Source: Flavobacteriales bacterium UBA6693
Lineage (GTDB): Bacteria; Bacteroidota; Bacteroidia; Flavobacteriales; Weeksellaceae
Direction of reading: 5' to 3'
Length of the DNA stretch: 64,000 nucleotides
Assembly: GCA_002454815.1 (NCBI GenBank)
Contig: DKJL01000006.1
Span: 252,843-316,842 of the forward strand
Positions 1 through 8,206 of this stretch are shown in pieces; the stretch's first letter is position 1, and every line of letters starts with the position of its first letter. The notes under the pieces were generated by a model. The model had not been told where the DNA came from and searched no databases. It was given only the letters and a program-made list of their open reading frames with translations. The translations under genes were made by a program, and so were the position numbers.

Positions 1-139
1 TGTTTCTATTTTAATTTAAAATAATTAATATTACTCCTTCAACTGAAGACATAATAGCCACGTCCGATTTTATTTAAATATAAAAAGTGCAGACAAGAAA
101 ACTGCTTCTGACAGCCACCCAGCGCGCAAGCTTCCTCGC

Positions 140-167
140 TTTGCAGCCGAAAAAATGACTATATTTG
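140..167 (+). promoter_or_regulatory. Promoter of the first gene, -33 TTTG and -7 TATATTTG
   Basis: TATATTTG at 160-167 matches the Bacteroidota -7 consensus TAnnTTTG, with TTTG at 140-143 at 16-bp spacing. Transcription would start near 173, so the GTG at 169 cannot be the start codon and the ATG at 184 is favoured. The preceding 140 bases are AT-rich and hold no gene that I can see. Confidence 0.6.
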
Positions 168-183
168 TGTGAAATTTTACATT

Positions 184-1860
184 ATGGTAAATTCACGTGC
201 AAGAGAAACTACAGAAGCCATTGAGCGACTGTATGTTTCCATGCGACACCTGTTCTATCGCGGGTTCTTCAAACCTGCCGGGATTTCCGGAGAAAGTCTC
301 AGATCCCTTCTTACGACAATCAATCCTGAAATTTATGGCACAATGGGCGTCTCCAACAAAGTGGAGTTGGATGGCTTGCTTTATGTGCTGGACCGTCTGC
401 CGGAAGGCATAGAAGAATGTTCTTTTGTACACCTAACTTCTGATGAAGGTTTTGAAAAAGGCAGCTTCGAAGTGATTGTACCGAAAAAACGCCGAAGAAA
501 CTGCTACCGCATTGATGAACATCAGATGAATATTGAGGTTCTGCTGGGCCGTTCCGAAATCTATGATATTCTTACCCACCTCACCTTCTTATATATCGAG
601 GCGGATAAAATCCGGAAACTGGCTTTTCTTTCTGATGAGAATGACCGTTCTACCCGTGCCTGGAAGATTATTGAAGAAGTAGCCATTGGCGAGAAAAAGC
701 TAAGCCGTCAAGAAAAGGAGGTAGCGCTGGTACATCTTTCTTCGCTGCTGGGCCGCACGTTTGATGAAACGCTGAATGCCTACAACAACTTTGGTGACGA
801 CAACAACCCGGATCGTTTATTCAAAATAATTTATCATCTCGGCAACGAAAGTTTCAACGATTATAAAAAGATCCGCGAACGCGAGGTGCATTTTTCCGCC
901 ATTCTGCGCGAGCGCGTTGGCCATCATTTCTTTGGTGAAAAATGGGCAAATAATGTGAAAACAGTTTTGGCGGAGAATGGTCTGCAGATGCGTCCGCTTC
1001 ATATTATTTCGGCGAACATGCATTCCGTCAAGAACATGCTGTTTGGCAATGATGCAATTGGAAAGAAGCCGACCAAAAAAGTAGATTTCCGTATGTACGA
1101 GGAGATTTCCAACAAGAAATCTTTGCAGGAAAAAGTACTTGTTCACTCGCTTGATGCAGGTCTTATTTATATTGACGACCAAAGCGGAAGTAATATCGAT
1201 GTGCAAATCATCGATCTGGCGAAAACTGATTTGCGAAACACGCCGTTCGCCGGTATGAATTATTCCGGTGAGGATGTGCTGATGGTTTTCGATTATGCTT
1301 TCGGCGAACAGGCTTATGAAATTATGGATGAGCTTTTGCGTCCTTACGAATTCATGGGCGAGGTATACACCATGAAGGTAAAGTCGATCTCTATCATGGG
1401 GAAAGCCGGCATTTTGATGGGCGGGAAAGGAGATATTATGATTCCGACCTCGCATGTTTTTGAAGGTACAGCAGATAACTATCCTTTTGAAAATGCGCTC
1501 AATTTAGCTGATTTTGAAGATGATGAATTGCAGGCTTTCGAGGGCGGAATGGTAACCGTGTTGGGAACTTCCCTGCAAAATAAGGATATTCTGCGTTATT
1601 TTATGGACACTTCCTGGAAGGCAATCGGCTTGGAAATGGAAGGCGCACATTACCAAAAGGCCATTCAGGTCGCTTCTAAAATCCGTCATCATATCTCGGA
1701 AGATCTGTTTGTGATGTATGCGTATTACGCGTCGGATAATCCTTTGGAAACCGGATCTACGCTCTCCTCAGGCGGCCTAGGACTAACCGGAGTGAAACCC
1801 ACTTACCTTATTACCTTACGAATTCTGGAGAAAATATTAGGCAGCGCCGATACTATCTAA
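184..1860 (+). CDS. Conserved Bacteroidota protein (DUF6909-like) with nucleosidase-like C-terminus
   Basis: A 558-residue soluble protein without signal peptide or membrane segment. I recognise it as a conserved flavobacterial protein, probably DUF6909, of unknown function. The C-terminal third carries motifs in the order seen in the purine nucleoside phosphorylase / AMP nucleosidase superfamily: a Gly-rich stretch GKAG (about 406) followed by KGDIMIP (about 415), EMEGA at 484-488 (the ribose-binding EMEsA motif of the family), and SD at 517-518 (the catalytic Asp position). This similarity is my inference from motifs. The start is the ATG at 184, because the -7 box ends at 167; an in-frame GTG at 169 lies too close to it. 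The gene stands alone and is followed by a hairpin terminator. Confidence 0.75.
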   Translation: MVNSRARETTEAIERLYVSMRHLFYRGFFKPAGISGESLRSLLTTINPEIYGTMGVSNKVELDGLLYVLDRLPEGIEECSFVHLTSDEGFEKGSFEVIVPKKRRRNCYRIDEHQMNIEVLLGRSEIYDILTHLTFLYIEADKIRKLAFLSDENDRSTRAWKIIEEVAIGEKKLSRQEKEVALVHLSSLLGRTFDETLNAYNNFGDDNNPDRLFKIIYHLGNESFNDYKKIREREVHFSAILRERVGHHFFGEKWANNVKTVLAENGLQMRPLHIISANMHSVKNMLFGNDAIGKKPTKKVDFRMYEEISNKKSLQEKVLVHSLDAGLIYIDDQSGSNIDVQIIDLAKTDLRNTPFAGMNYSGEDVLMVFDYAFGEQAYEIMDELLRPYEFMGEVYTMKVKSISIMGKAGILMGGKGDIMIPTSHVFEGTADNYPFENALNLADFEDDELQAFEGGMVTVLGTSLQNKDILRYFMDTSWKAIGLEMEGAHYQKAIQVASKIRHHISEDLFVMYAYYASDNPLETGSTLSSGGLGLTGVKPTYLITLRILEKILGSADTI

Positions 1861-1884
1861 TCTATAATTAATTGATATAAAAAA

Positions 1885-1916
1885 CCCTTTCATCGATGCA
1901 GAAAGGGCTTTTTTTG
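1885..1916 (+). terminator. Rho-independent terminator
   Basis: CCCTTTC (1885-1891) pairs with GAAAGGG (1901-1907) and a T-tract follows. It lies 25 bases after the stop of the preceding gene. Confidence 0.75.
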
Positions 1917-1975
1917 TTGCTGGTCCGGCAGCGTGCGCAAAAATTCTTATCTTTCGCGTTCTAAAAATCTTTATC

Positions 1976-3823
1976 ATGCACAGAGGAGTACTGTTTATTT
2001 TCACTTTTATTTTCGGCCTTTTCGCCGCGCAGAAGGGTCCGTATTATCAGCAACACGCAAAATACAAAATGGACATCGACGTCGATGCCAAAAACTTTAC
2101 CTATAACGGAAAGCAAGAGCTTACTTACACCAACAATTCCCCCGAAAGGCTGGACGTGGTTTATTTCCACTTGTATTGGAATGCTTTCCGGCCCGGTTCT
2201 ATGATGGATCAGCGCGTAAGTTCTCAGGGAAAAAACGGAGATTCACGGCTGCAGAACAACGGAATTTCGCGCCTGGCTTCCATACCGAAAAATGAAGAAG
2301 GAGCACAAAACATTCACTGGATCAAACAAAACGGGAAAAATCTAAAGTTTGAAATTCAGGAAACCATTATGAAAGTTTATCTGGATCAGCCGATTCAGCC
2401 CAACTCCAGTACAAAATTCGCAATGGAGTGGGACGCCGTGATTCCAATGCAGATACGCCGTGCGGGACGAAATAATCGCGAGGGCATCGATATGACTGTT
2501 ACGCAATGGTATCCGAAAATCGCTGAATATGATTATGACGGCTGGGCCACCTTTGATTATATCGGACGTGAGTTCCATGCGCCTTTCTCTGATTTTGACG
2601 TTAATATTAAAATTGATAAAGATTATGTCATCGGTGCCGGTGGTACACTGGAAAATCCGTTGGAAGTGAAAGGCTACGATGCCAAAGCTTCGGTGAAAAC
2701 CGACCGCAATAAAAAAGCCACGTGGCACTGGACGGCAAAAAATATGCTTGATTTTGCCTGGGCAGCGGACCGCGATTACACCGTAGAGTCGATGGTCGTA
2801 CTGGAAGGGCCCAAAGTATATTTCGTTTATCAAAAATCAGAAAAAACAGCGCTTTGGTCTGAAGCCAAGCCGTATGTGACCAAATTTTTCCAGTTGATGA
2901 ATGCCAAATTCGGGCGTTATGTGTATCCCTCCTATTCATTTATCCAGGGTGGTGATGGCGGTATGGAGTATGGCATGTGCACCATGATTCTGGGCGAAGG
3001 ACGTTCGCTGGAGGGGTTGGTCGGGCTGATGGTTCATGAAGGTGGACACTCCTGGAATCAGCAGATTATGGCTTACAATGAAAGTGTGCGCCCCTGGATG
3101 GACGAAGGTTTTACCAGTTATTATGACGATTATATTATGTACCAACTTTTCCCGCCGGAAACGCCACAAGCAAATCCTTTCGTCGGAACGCTGGACCGGT
3201 ACCGCAGTTTTGTAAAGCGCGGCATCGAAGAACCGGCAGTTTGGCTGGGTGATCATCACGATAATGGGACCGCTTATTCGTTCGCTACCTACGTTAAAGG
3301 GGACTTGTTTCTCGTACAGCTGGGTTATATCATCGGGGAACAAAAGCTGGATCTCGTCATGAAAGAATTTTATAACGAATGGCACCTGAAACATCCTACA
3401 GAACGCGACTTTCTGCATATCGCACAAAAAATATCCGGGATGGATCTTAAGTGGTTTTTACATTACTGGATCAACACGACAAAAACAATTGATTACGCTG
3501 TAAAAGATGTGCAGTACGGTGATGGCTCCACCACGATTACTTTAGAGAACCGCGGCTCTGTACCGATGCCGATCGATTTTTCTGTTTTGACAAAAGATAA
3601 GCAGGTCATCAATTATCAAATTCCCCTGAATATGATGCGCACCTGGAAATCGGAAGATATCTTTGGTAAATTTCAAACAATGAACTACTGGCCGTGGACG
3701 CAAAAAGAATATACCTTCACGATTCCTTACACAAAAGAGCAAATCTCTGCCTTGGGAATCGATTTTTCTCAGCGTCTGGCAGATGTAAATCCGGAGGATA
3801 ATATAATCGAAGTTCAGCCATGA
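1976..3823 (+). CDS. Secreted M1-family zinc metallopeptidase
   Basis: A 615-residue protein of the gluzincin/aminopeptidase N family (M1). An N-terminal signal peptide (about residues 1-18, hydrophobic core IFTFIFGLF) predicts export to the periplasm or surface. The zinc site is visible: H354-E-G-G-H358 and the third ligand E377 in WMDEGF, i.e. HEXXH-x18-E. An N-terminal beta-rich domain of about 270 residues precedes the catalytic domain, as in M1 enzymes. The GXMEN substrate motif appears as GGMEYG at about 325. Its stop codon overlaps the first possible ATG of coaX (ATGA), suggesting translational coupling. The substrate is probably peptides; which ones cannot be told. Confidence 0.9.
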   Translation: MHRGVLFIFTFIFGLFAAQKGPYYQQHAKYKMDIDVDAKNFTYNGKQELTYTNNSPERLDVVYFHLYWNAFRPGSMMDQRVSSQGKNGDSRLQNNGISRLASIPKNEEGAQNIHWIKQNGKNLKFEIQETIMKVYLDQPIQPNSSTKFAMEWDAVIPMQIRRAGRNNREGIDMTVTQWYPKIAEYDYDGWATFDYIGREFHAPFSDFDVNIKIDKDYVIGAGGTLENPLEVKGYDAKASVKTDRNKKATWHWTAKNMLDFAWAADRDYTVESMVVLEGPKVYFVYQKSEKTALWSEAKPYVTKFFQLMNAKFGRYVYPSYSFIQGGDGGMEYGMCTMILGEGRSLEGLVGLMVHEGGHSWNQQIMAYNESVRPWMDEGFTSYYDDYIMYQLFPPETPQANPFVGTLDRYRSFVKRGIEEPAVWLGDHHDNGTAYSFATYVKGDLFLVQLGYIIGEQKLDLVMKEFYNEWHLKHPTERDFLHIAQKISGMDLKWFLHYWINTTKTIDYAVKDVQYGDGSTTITLENRGSVPMPIDFSVLTKDKQVINYQIPLNMMRTWKSEDIFGKFQTMNYWPWTQKEYTFTIPYTKEQISALGIDFSQRLADVNPEDNIIEVQP

Positions 3824-4620
3824 TTCCCAGTAGGAATGAAAAAAAAGACCGGTCCCAGGCCGGTCTTTTAACCATCGTAATTAATATCGGCAACACCAAC
3901 ATCCGCTTTGGCCTCTTTCACGGCGACGAGTGCGAAAAATCGTGGATTTTCAACACGAAACCGTACCGAACGAGTGACGAAATGCAGATGCAGTTTATGA
4001 TGATGTACCAGACTTACGCTATAGAAGCTGGTGACGTTACGCAAATTATCATCGGTTCGGTGGTGCCACAGCTCACCTACGACATCACGTGTGCAATTCA
4101 GAAAATACACGGTAAAAAACCGGTAATCGTCGACCGCACCACCCCATCAGAAGTAGAGCCGAAATCCAAACAAATGGGCACCGACATCTATGCAAATCTT
4201 GTAGCGGCACATCATCTTTATCCCGGAAAGAAGAAAATAATCTTTGATTTTGGTACGGCGCTCACCGCAAGTTGCATCAATGAAAGCGGCGAGACCATCG
4301 GCGTCATTATCGCACCGGGAATCATTACCTCTCTTAACTCATTGATTCATGATACGGCGCAACTTCCCGAGATAGAACTGATCGCACCAAAGTCAGTGCT
4401 CGGACTGGATACGGTTTCCTGTATGCAAAGCGGCATGGTCTTCGGATATCTTGGTATGGTAGAAGGATTTATAGAACGTATTAACGCCGAAGTGAAAGAC
4501 GACTGCTTCGTCATTGCGACAGGCGGCGTTTCGCACGTTTATAAACCGCTGACAGAAAAAATCCATATCGCGGACCGGCTCCATACGCTGAAAGGACTCT
4601 ATTATCTGGGAACAAAATAA
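3820..4620 (+). CDS. coaX: Type III pantothenate kinase
   Basis: Phosphorylates pantothenate, the first step of coenzyme A synthesis, in the cytoplasm. The ASKHA-fold motifs are present: INIGNTN near the N-terminus (phosphate 1), GTDIYANL in the middle, FDFGTALT (phosphate 2) and ATGGVS near the end. The start is uncertain. The only ATG (3820) overlaps the stop of the upstream peptidase gene and gives about 15 residues more than usual for the family before the INIGNTN motif. Those extra codons encode a perfect hairpin (3843-3869). No ATG, GTG or TTG lies between the hairpin and the conserved core, so either the 3820 ATG is used through coupling or a near-cognate codon is used. Confidence 0.9.
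   Translation: MIPSRNEKKDRSQAGLLTIVINIGNTNIRFGLFHGDECEKSWIFNTKPYRTSDEMQMQFMMMYQTYAIEAGDVTQIIIGSVVPQLTYDITCAIQKIHGKKPVIVDRTTPSEVEPKSKQMGTDIYANLVAAHHLYPGKKKIIFDFGTALTASCINESGETIGVIIAPGIITSLNSLIHDTAQLPEIELIAPKSVLGLDTVSCMQSGMVFGYLGMVEGFIERINAEVKDDCFVIATGGVSHVYKPLTEKIHIADRLHTLKGLYYLGTK
3839..3869 (-). terminator. Perfect hairpin inside the coaX 5' end, terminator-like on the minus strand
   Basis: AAAAGACCGG (3843-3852) and CCGGTCTTTT (3860-3869) are exact reverse complements with a 7-base loop. On the minus strand the stem ends in a run of eight T (A-tract 3839-3846), a classic intrinsic terminator; on the plus strand the T-run is only four. It could stop antisense transcripts that read leftward from tadA through coaX, since no terminator is visible between the two genes. 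Confidence 0.55.
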
Positions 4621-4627
4621 ACCTCCG

Positions 4628-5059
4628 TTATCTTCTACTCTGAAAAAAGGATTTCACTAACGCCGAACATTCTTCGGCGAGAACGCCGGTAGTAATTTCA
4701 GTTTTTGGATGAAGCGTAAGATTTTTATTTAAAAATCCGCGCTGCTCATCGCGCGCACCGATTACCACTTTAGAAATTTGGGACCAACTCAGCGCTCCGG
4801 CACACATGACGCAGGGCTCCAGTGTAACATACATCGTGCAGTTCTGCAAATATTTTCCGCCAATAAAATCCGCTGCGGCGGTGATGGCCTGCATTTCTGC
4901 GTGTGCGGTAACGTCATTTAAAGTTTGGGTAAGGTTATGCGATTTTGCAATAATTCTGCCGTTGGCTACCACCACGCAACCTACCGGAACCTCTTCCCGT
5001 GCAAAGGCGATCTGTGCTTCCTGCAGCGCCAGTTTCATAAAGTATTCGTCGTTGAACAT
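4628..5059 (-). CDS. tadA: tRNA-specific adenosine deaminase
   Basis: Deaminates A34 to inosine in the wobble position of tRNA-Arg(ACG). The 143-residue length is normal. The cytidine deaminase-like zinc motif is complete: H53-A-E55 with the catalytic Glu, and P82-C83-V-M-C86. The gene converges on coaX with only 7 bases between the stops and no hairpin in between, so its transcript probably continues antisense into coaX. The upstream neighbour on the same strand is separated by a terminator, so tadA is likely its own unit. Confidence 0.93.
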   Translation of the reverse strand: MFNDEYFMKLALQEAQIAFAREEVPVGCVVVANGRIIAKSHNLTQTLNDVTAHAEMQAITAAADFIGGKYLQNCTMYVTLEPCVMCAGALSWSQISKVVIGARDEQRGFLNKNLTLHPKTEITTGVLAEECSALVKSFFQSRR

Positions 5060-5091
5060 TTAATTAAAATTAAATAATATTAAAAAAACGA

Positions 5092-5116
5092 AAGGTTTAG
5101 TACACAACTAAACCTT
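5092..5116 (-). terminator. Rho-independent terminator
   Basis: AAGGTTTAGT (5092-5101) pairs with ACTAAACCTT (5107-5116) around a 5-base loop, with a T-rich tail on the minus strand. It ends the transcript of the outer-membrane protein gene at 5138-5677. Confidence 0.8.
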
Positions 5117-5137
5117 GGTTTAAAATTTCTGGGAAGA

Positions 5138-5677
5138 TTAGAAACGGTAACCGATTCCCAACATTCCCTTGCCGGTAATTTTATCGAAATTGCCACTGCC
5201 AAATCTTCTCGCAATACCGCCGCTGACTTCAAAAATAATATTTCTTCTTGCCACCCATTTTCCCCCGAAACCGATACCGACCCCGACGGTGGTATTTTTA
5301 TCCTCTTTGTAGTAAGTCTCCGGAAATGGGCCCTGATTATAAACATAATCCCAAGTTGTATCATTGGACGTCGTAATCGGAACAAAACCTTCTACAAAAA
5401 AGCCCGAGGCGTATTTTTTACCAAAATACATACGGTAGTAGGGAGAAATCTGAGAACTGAGGCCACCGTCGTCAGCGTCGTCCAATAACCAGACCGCATT
5501 AATCCCTATTCCGGAATCTTTATTCAGCAAGCGTTCATAGGAAATATTGAGCGCGGGTCCGGCGATCAGTTCGATCGGACTGATCATAATATCGTTCTGG
5601 GCGGAACTTTCAGTTTCCTGCGCCTGCACACTGAAAAATGCAGCCATAAAAATGGCAGAGAATAATAATTTCTTCAT
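5138..5677 (-). CDS. Predicted outer-membrane beta-barrel protein
   Basis: A 179-residue protein with a clear signal peptide (residues 1 to about 19, ending SVQAQ). The rest is made of alternating polar and aromatic residues typical of a small eight-strand barrel, with Gly-rich turns and a C-terminal phenylalanine (GYRF), the usual outer-membrane insertion signal. It resembles the DUF3575 / outer-membrane protein group of flavobacteria, but I cannot assign a function. It is preceded on the same strand by another secreted protein gene 66 bases away. Confidence 0.7.
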   Translation of the reverse strand: MKKLLFSAIFMAAFFSVQAQETESSAQNDIMISPIELIAGPALNISYERLLNKDSGIGINAVWLLDDADDGGLSSQISPYYRMYFGKKYASGFFVEGFVPITTSNDTTWDYVYNQGPFPETYYKEDKNTTVGVGIGFGGKWVARRNIIFEVSGGIARRFGSGNFDKITGKGMLGIGYRF

Positions 5678-5743
5678 ATATATTTTTTTTTAAATATAGA
5701 AAAATAAATGATTGGTGACCTGAATCTTTTTGGCGTCGATAAA

Positions 5744-6367
5744 TCAGTGTTCAAAGTTAATAGTGAGTGGCAAACTGAAGCGATAACGCACCGCAGAACC
5801 TTGCAAATAAGCGGGCGTAAACTTGCCTGGCAAAAGATATAAAGCAATTTCTGCCTGGCGATTGAAGGTGAAATTGTCCCCTTCCGCTTTTACCGACGAT
5901 ATGGAACCATCTTTTTCTACGACAAATAAAAGTTTGGTGCGCACTTCTTTATCATCGGCCAGAACGGCACCGGTATAAAAAAGTTCTGAAATTTGCTGGC
6001 GCAGTAAACCAAACCCGCCCGCATAATAGGCATCGCGCGTGAGATCTTTCCTCGCCGGATTGTTTTCTTCTGAGATTCCGGCAAAATGAAGCCTGTCCAG
6101 ATCTTCACGGATTTTCACCTTCACCAGTGTGTTGACATAAGCATTATTCTGTATGCTGTCCAGCTTCAGCATAAACTCCTGAAAATCTTTTTGTATCGCG
6201 ACTTTATTCGGTACGTTGGATTCAGCATCGAACCGTTTCTTAAATTCCTTATTGAGCATTTTTCGCTGATAATCGAAGTATTGCGAGACTTCCTTAAACT
6301 CCGGCGCCTGTTGTGCGCCACAGAAAGACAACACAAAAAGCAGCAGAAAAGAAACGAGATTTTTCAT
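5744..6367 (-). CDS. Secreted protein with TonB C-terminal-like domain
   Basis: A 207-residue protein with a signal peptide (about residues 1-18, ending FCGAQ). Residues from about 145 to the end (LLFVVEKDGSISSVKAEGD, then a segment with FTPAY and RYRFSLPLTINF) look like the C-terminal domain of TonB-type energy transducers. There is no N-terminal membrane anchor or proline-rich linker, so it is not a full TonB; it may be a periplasmic protein that reuses the fold. The function is unknown. The central part is helical and charged. Confidence 0.6.
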   Translation of the reverse strand: MKNLVSFLLLFVLSFCGAQQAPEFKEVSQYFDYQRKMLNKEFKKRFDAESNVPNKVAIQKDFQEFMLKLDSIQNNAYVNTLVKVKIREDLDRLHFAGISEENNPARKDLTRDAYYAGGFGLLRQQISELFYTGAVLADDKEVRTKLLFVVEKDGSISSVKAEGDNFTFNRQAEIALYLLPGKFTPAYLQGSAVRYRFSLPLTINFEH

Positions 6368-6451
6368 GATATTAAACTGAATCTGAAGTAAATTTAATTA
6401 AAATAAACCAGAAGACTGAAGGTTCGACAATTGACTTCTAACGGTATAAAA

Positions 6452-6479
6452 AAATCCCGCTCTATACAGAACGGGATTT
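6452..6479 (-). terminator. Rho-independent terminator after rplY
   Basis: AAATCCCG (6452-6459) pairs with CGGGATTT (6472-6479). The minus strand continues into a T-tract (A-run 6449-6454). It lies 18 bases past the L25 stop codon. Confidence 0.75.
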
Positions 6480-6497
6480 ATTTGATATAAGCTGATG

Positions 6498-7136
6498 TTA
6501 CTCTGCGCTTGTTTCTTCTGCTGCCGGAGCTTCGCCCTCAGCTGTTGCAGTTTCTTCGTCCTCATCTTCGTCTGCAGCACCGCCTTTCATGGCTGTTCTG
6601 GACATCTTCACAGCTACTACCACCGCGTTATCCGGGTGCATAAAGGTGAATCCATCTACTTTGATATCGCCAACATAAAGTTTGCTGCCGATTTTCAAAG
6701 GAGTAACGTCTACCACGATCTCGTCGGGCAGGTTTGCAGGGATGGCTTTGATTTTCAGTTTTCGGAAAGACTGTCTCAGTGCACCACCGGCAACAACACC
6801 TTTGGAACGACCTGTAAGTCTTACCGGAACTTCCATTACTACAGGCTTATCTTCAGAAACCTGATAGAAATCTGCATGCAGAATTTTGTCCGTTAAAGGG
6901 TGAAACTGGATGTCCTGAAGTACGGCAGGAATGGTGTTTCCGTCAACCTCAATAGATACCGTGTGTGCTTCAGGAGTATAAACCAAACCTTTGAACGCTC
7001 TTTCCTCTGCGGAAAAGTTCAGGGTTTCCTGGCCTCCGTAAACAACACAAGGAACTAATTCAGCATCACGTAAAGCTTTAGTAGACTTCTTGCCCACGCT
7101 TTCTCTTTTTGTACCTTGAATTGTAATTGATTTCAT
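6498..7136 (-). CDS. rplY: 50S ribosomal protein L25 / general stress protein Ctc
   Basis: Binds 5S rRNA in the large ribosomal subunit. The 212-residue protein is the long CTC type: an N-terminal L25 domain (about 1-95, starting MKSITIQGTKRESVGKK), a C-terminal TL5/CTC beta domain (about 100-180), and a very acidic Glu/Ala tail (from about 188). It sits 42 bases after prs, an arrangement common in bacteria, and has its own -7 box (7161-7168) in that gap, so it can be transcribed both with and without prs. Confidence 0.95.
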   Translation of the reverse strand: MKSITIQGTKRESVGKKSTKALRDAELVPCVVYGGQETLNFSAEERAFKGLVYTPEAHTVSIEVDGNTIPAVLQDIQFHPLTDKILHADFYQVSEDKPVVMEVPVRLTGRSKGVVAGGALRQSFRKLKIKAIPANLPDEIVVDVTPLKIGSKLYVGDIKVDGFTFMHPDNAVVVAVKMSRTAMKGGAADEDEDEETATAEGEAPAAEETSAE

Positions 7137-7160
7137 TATCGTAAATAAATTTTAAGGGTG

Positions 7161-7168
7161 CAAATATA
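7161..7168 (-). promoter_or_regulatory. -7 box TATATTTG for rplY
   Basis: The minus strand reads TATATTTG, an exact match to TAnnTTTG, 25 bases before the rplY start codon. The -33 element is not clear. Confidence 0.5.
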
Positions 7169-7178
7169 AGCAATTATA

Positions 7179-8117
7179 TTAAATAATAAATTTATCACTG
7201 ATGGACTTATGTTCGTGTACCATTTTCATCACATCAGCAAAAAGCTTTGCGCAGGACAGCACTTTGATTTTGGAAGATAAATCTGTTTTGATAGGAATGG
7301 TATCGGTCACGATTACTTCAGAAAGCTTCGAGTTTTCAATATTTTGGTACGCTTTCCCGGAAAGTACGCCGTGTGTCGCCATCGCCCGGACGCTTGCAGC
7401 GCCGTTTGCCATCAGGATCTCTGCAGCCTTACAAAGCGTGCCTGCGGTATCGATCATGTCATCAATCAGGATCACGTTGCGGCCGGCAACGTCACCGATA
7501 AGAAACATCTCGTCCACCACATTGGCTTTCTTGCGCTCTTTGTAAGCGATTACTACATCAGCACCGAGATGACCTGCATAATTTTTAGCCCGCTTGGCGC
7601 CACCCATATCTGGGGAAGCAATGGTAAGATTTTCCAACTGTAGGCCTTTGATGTAATCAATAAAAATTGTGGAAGCATAGAGATGATCTACCGGGATCTC
7701 GAAAAAACCCTGAATTTGGTCTGCGTGCAGATCCATCGTCATAATTCTTGTGGCGCCTGCTGCGGTAAGCAAATTAGCGACAAGCTTAGCACCGATGGGT
7801 GCGCGCGGCTGATCTTTCCGGTCTTGACGTGCCAAACCGTAGTACGGTAGAACAACGGTGATGCTTTTCGCCGAAGCACGTTTGGAGGCGTCGATCATCA
7901 GCAACAGCTCCAGCAGATTATCTGCCGGTGGAAAAGTGGACCCAATTAAAAAAACCCGGCCACCACGGACGGATTCATCCAAAACCGGTTCAAATTCCCC
8001 GTCGCTGAATTCCTGAAAATTAATTTTACCCATTTCCTGCCCATAGAATTGAGCGATCTTTTCGGCTAACAACTTGCTTGTCCGCGTCGAAAATAAATAA
8101 CTTGCCTGCTGAGCCAT
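7179..8117 (-). CDS. prs: Ribose-phosphate pyrophosphokinase
   Basis: Makes PRPP from ribose 5-phosphate and ATP, the precursor for purines, pyrimidines, His, Trp and NAD. The 312 residues cover both phosphoribosyltransferase-like domains. Visible motifs are the catalytic flexible-loop region (YYGLARQDRKDQPRAPI), the divalent-cation motif DLHADQIQGFF, and the PRPP-binding loop DDMIDTAGTL. It has its own promoter (8137-8144) that overlaps the tail of the upstream gene's terminator, and it precedes rplY. Confidence 0.96.
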   Translation of the reverse strand: MAQQASYLFSTRTSKLLAEKIAQFYGQEMGKINFQEFSDGEFEPVLDESVRGGRVFLIGSTFPPADNLLELLLMIDASKRASAKSITVVLPYYGLARQDRKDQPRAPIGAKLVANLLTAAGATRIMTMDLHADQIQGFFEIPVDHLYASTIFIDYIKGLQLENLTIASPDMGGAKRAKNYAGHLGADVVIAYKERKKANVVDEMFLIGDVAGRNVILIDDMIDTAGTLCKAAEILMANGAASVRAMATHGVLSGKAYQNIENSKLSEVIVTDTIPIKTDLSSKIKVLSCAKLFADVMKMVHEHKSISDKFII

Positions 8118-8136
8118 TTTTACTTTTTTAGATGTG

Positions 8137-8144
8137 CAAATTTA
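8137..8144 (-). promoter_or_regulatory. -7 box TAAATTTG for prs
   Basis: An exact TAnnTTTG match on the minus strand, 20 bases before the prs ATG. It abuts the T-tail of the terminator at 8153-8181. Confidence 0.55.
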
Positions 8145-8152
8145 AAAAAAAT

Positions 8153-8181
8153 AAAACCACCAGGAGGATCCAAGTGGTTTT
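8153..8181 (-). terminator. Rho-independent terminator after the GDSL lipoprotein gene
   Basis: AAAACCAC (8153-8160) pairs with GTGGTTTT (8174-8181). The minus-strand tail is a run of eight T (8144-8151) that leads directly into the prs promoter. Confidence 0.8.
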
Positions 8182-8206
8182 ATTATTAAAGGTAAATTCC
8201 GTAGAA

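Noticed and set aside
191..202. TTCACGTGCAAG near the first gene start as another parS
   Set aside because: Only the CACGTG core is shared; the GTT/AAC arms are missing.
1948..1955. TATCTTTC as a -7 box for the M1 peptidase gene
   Set aside because: The last base deviates from TAnnTTTG and no -33 element is at proper distance; the promoter is left unassigned.
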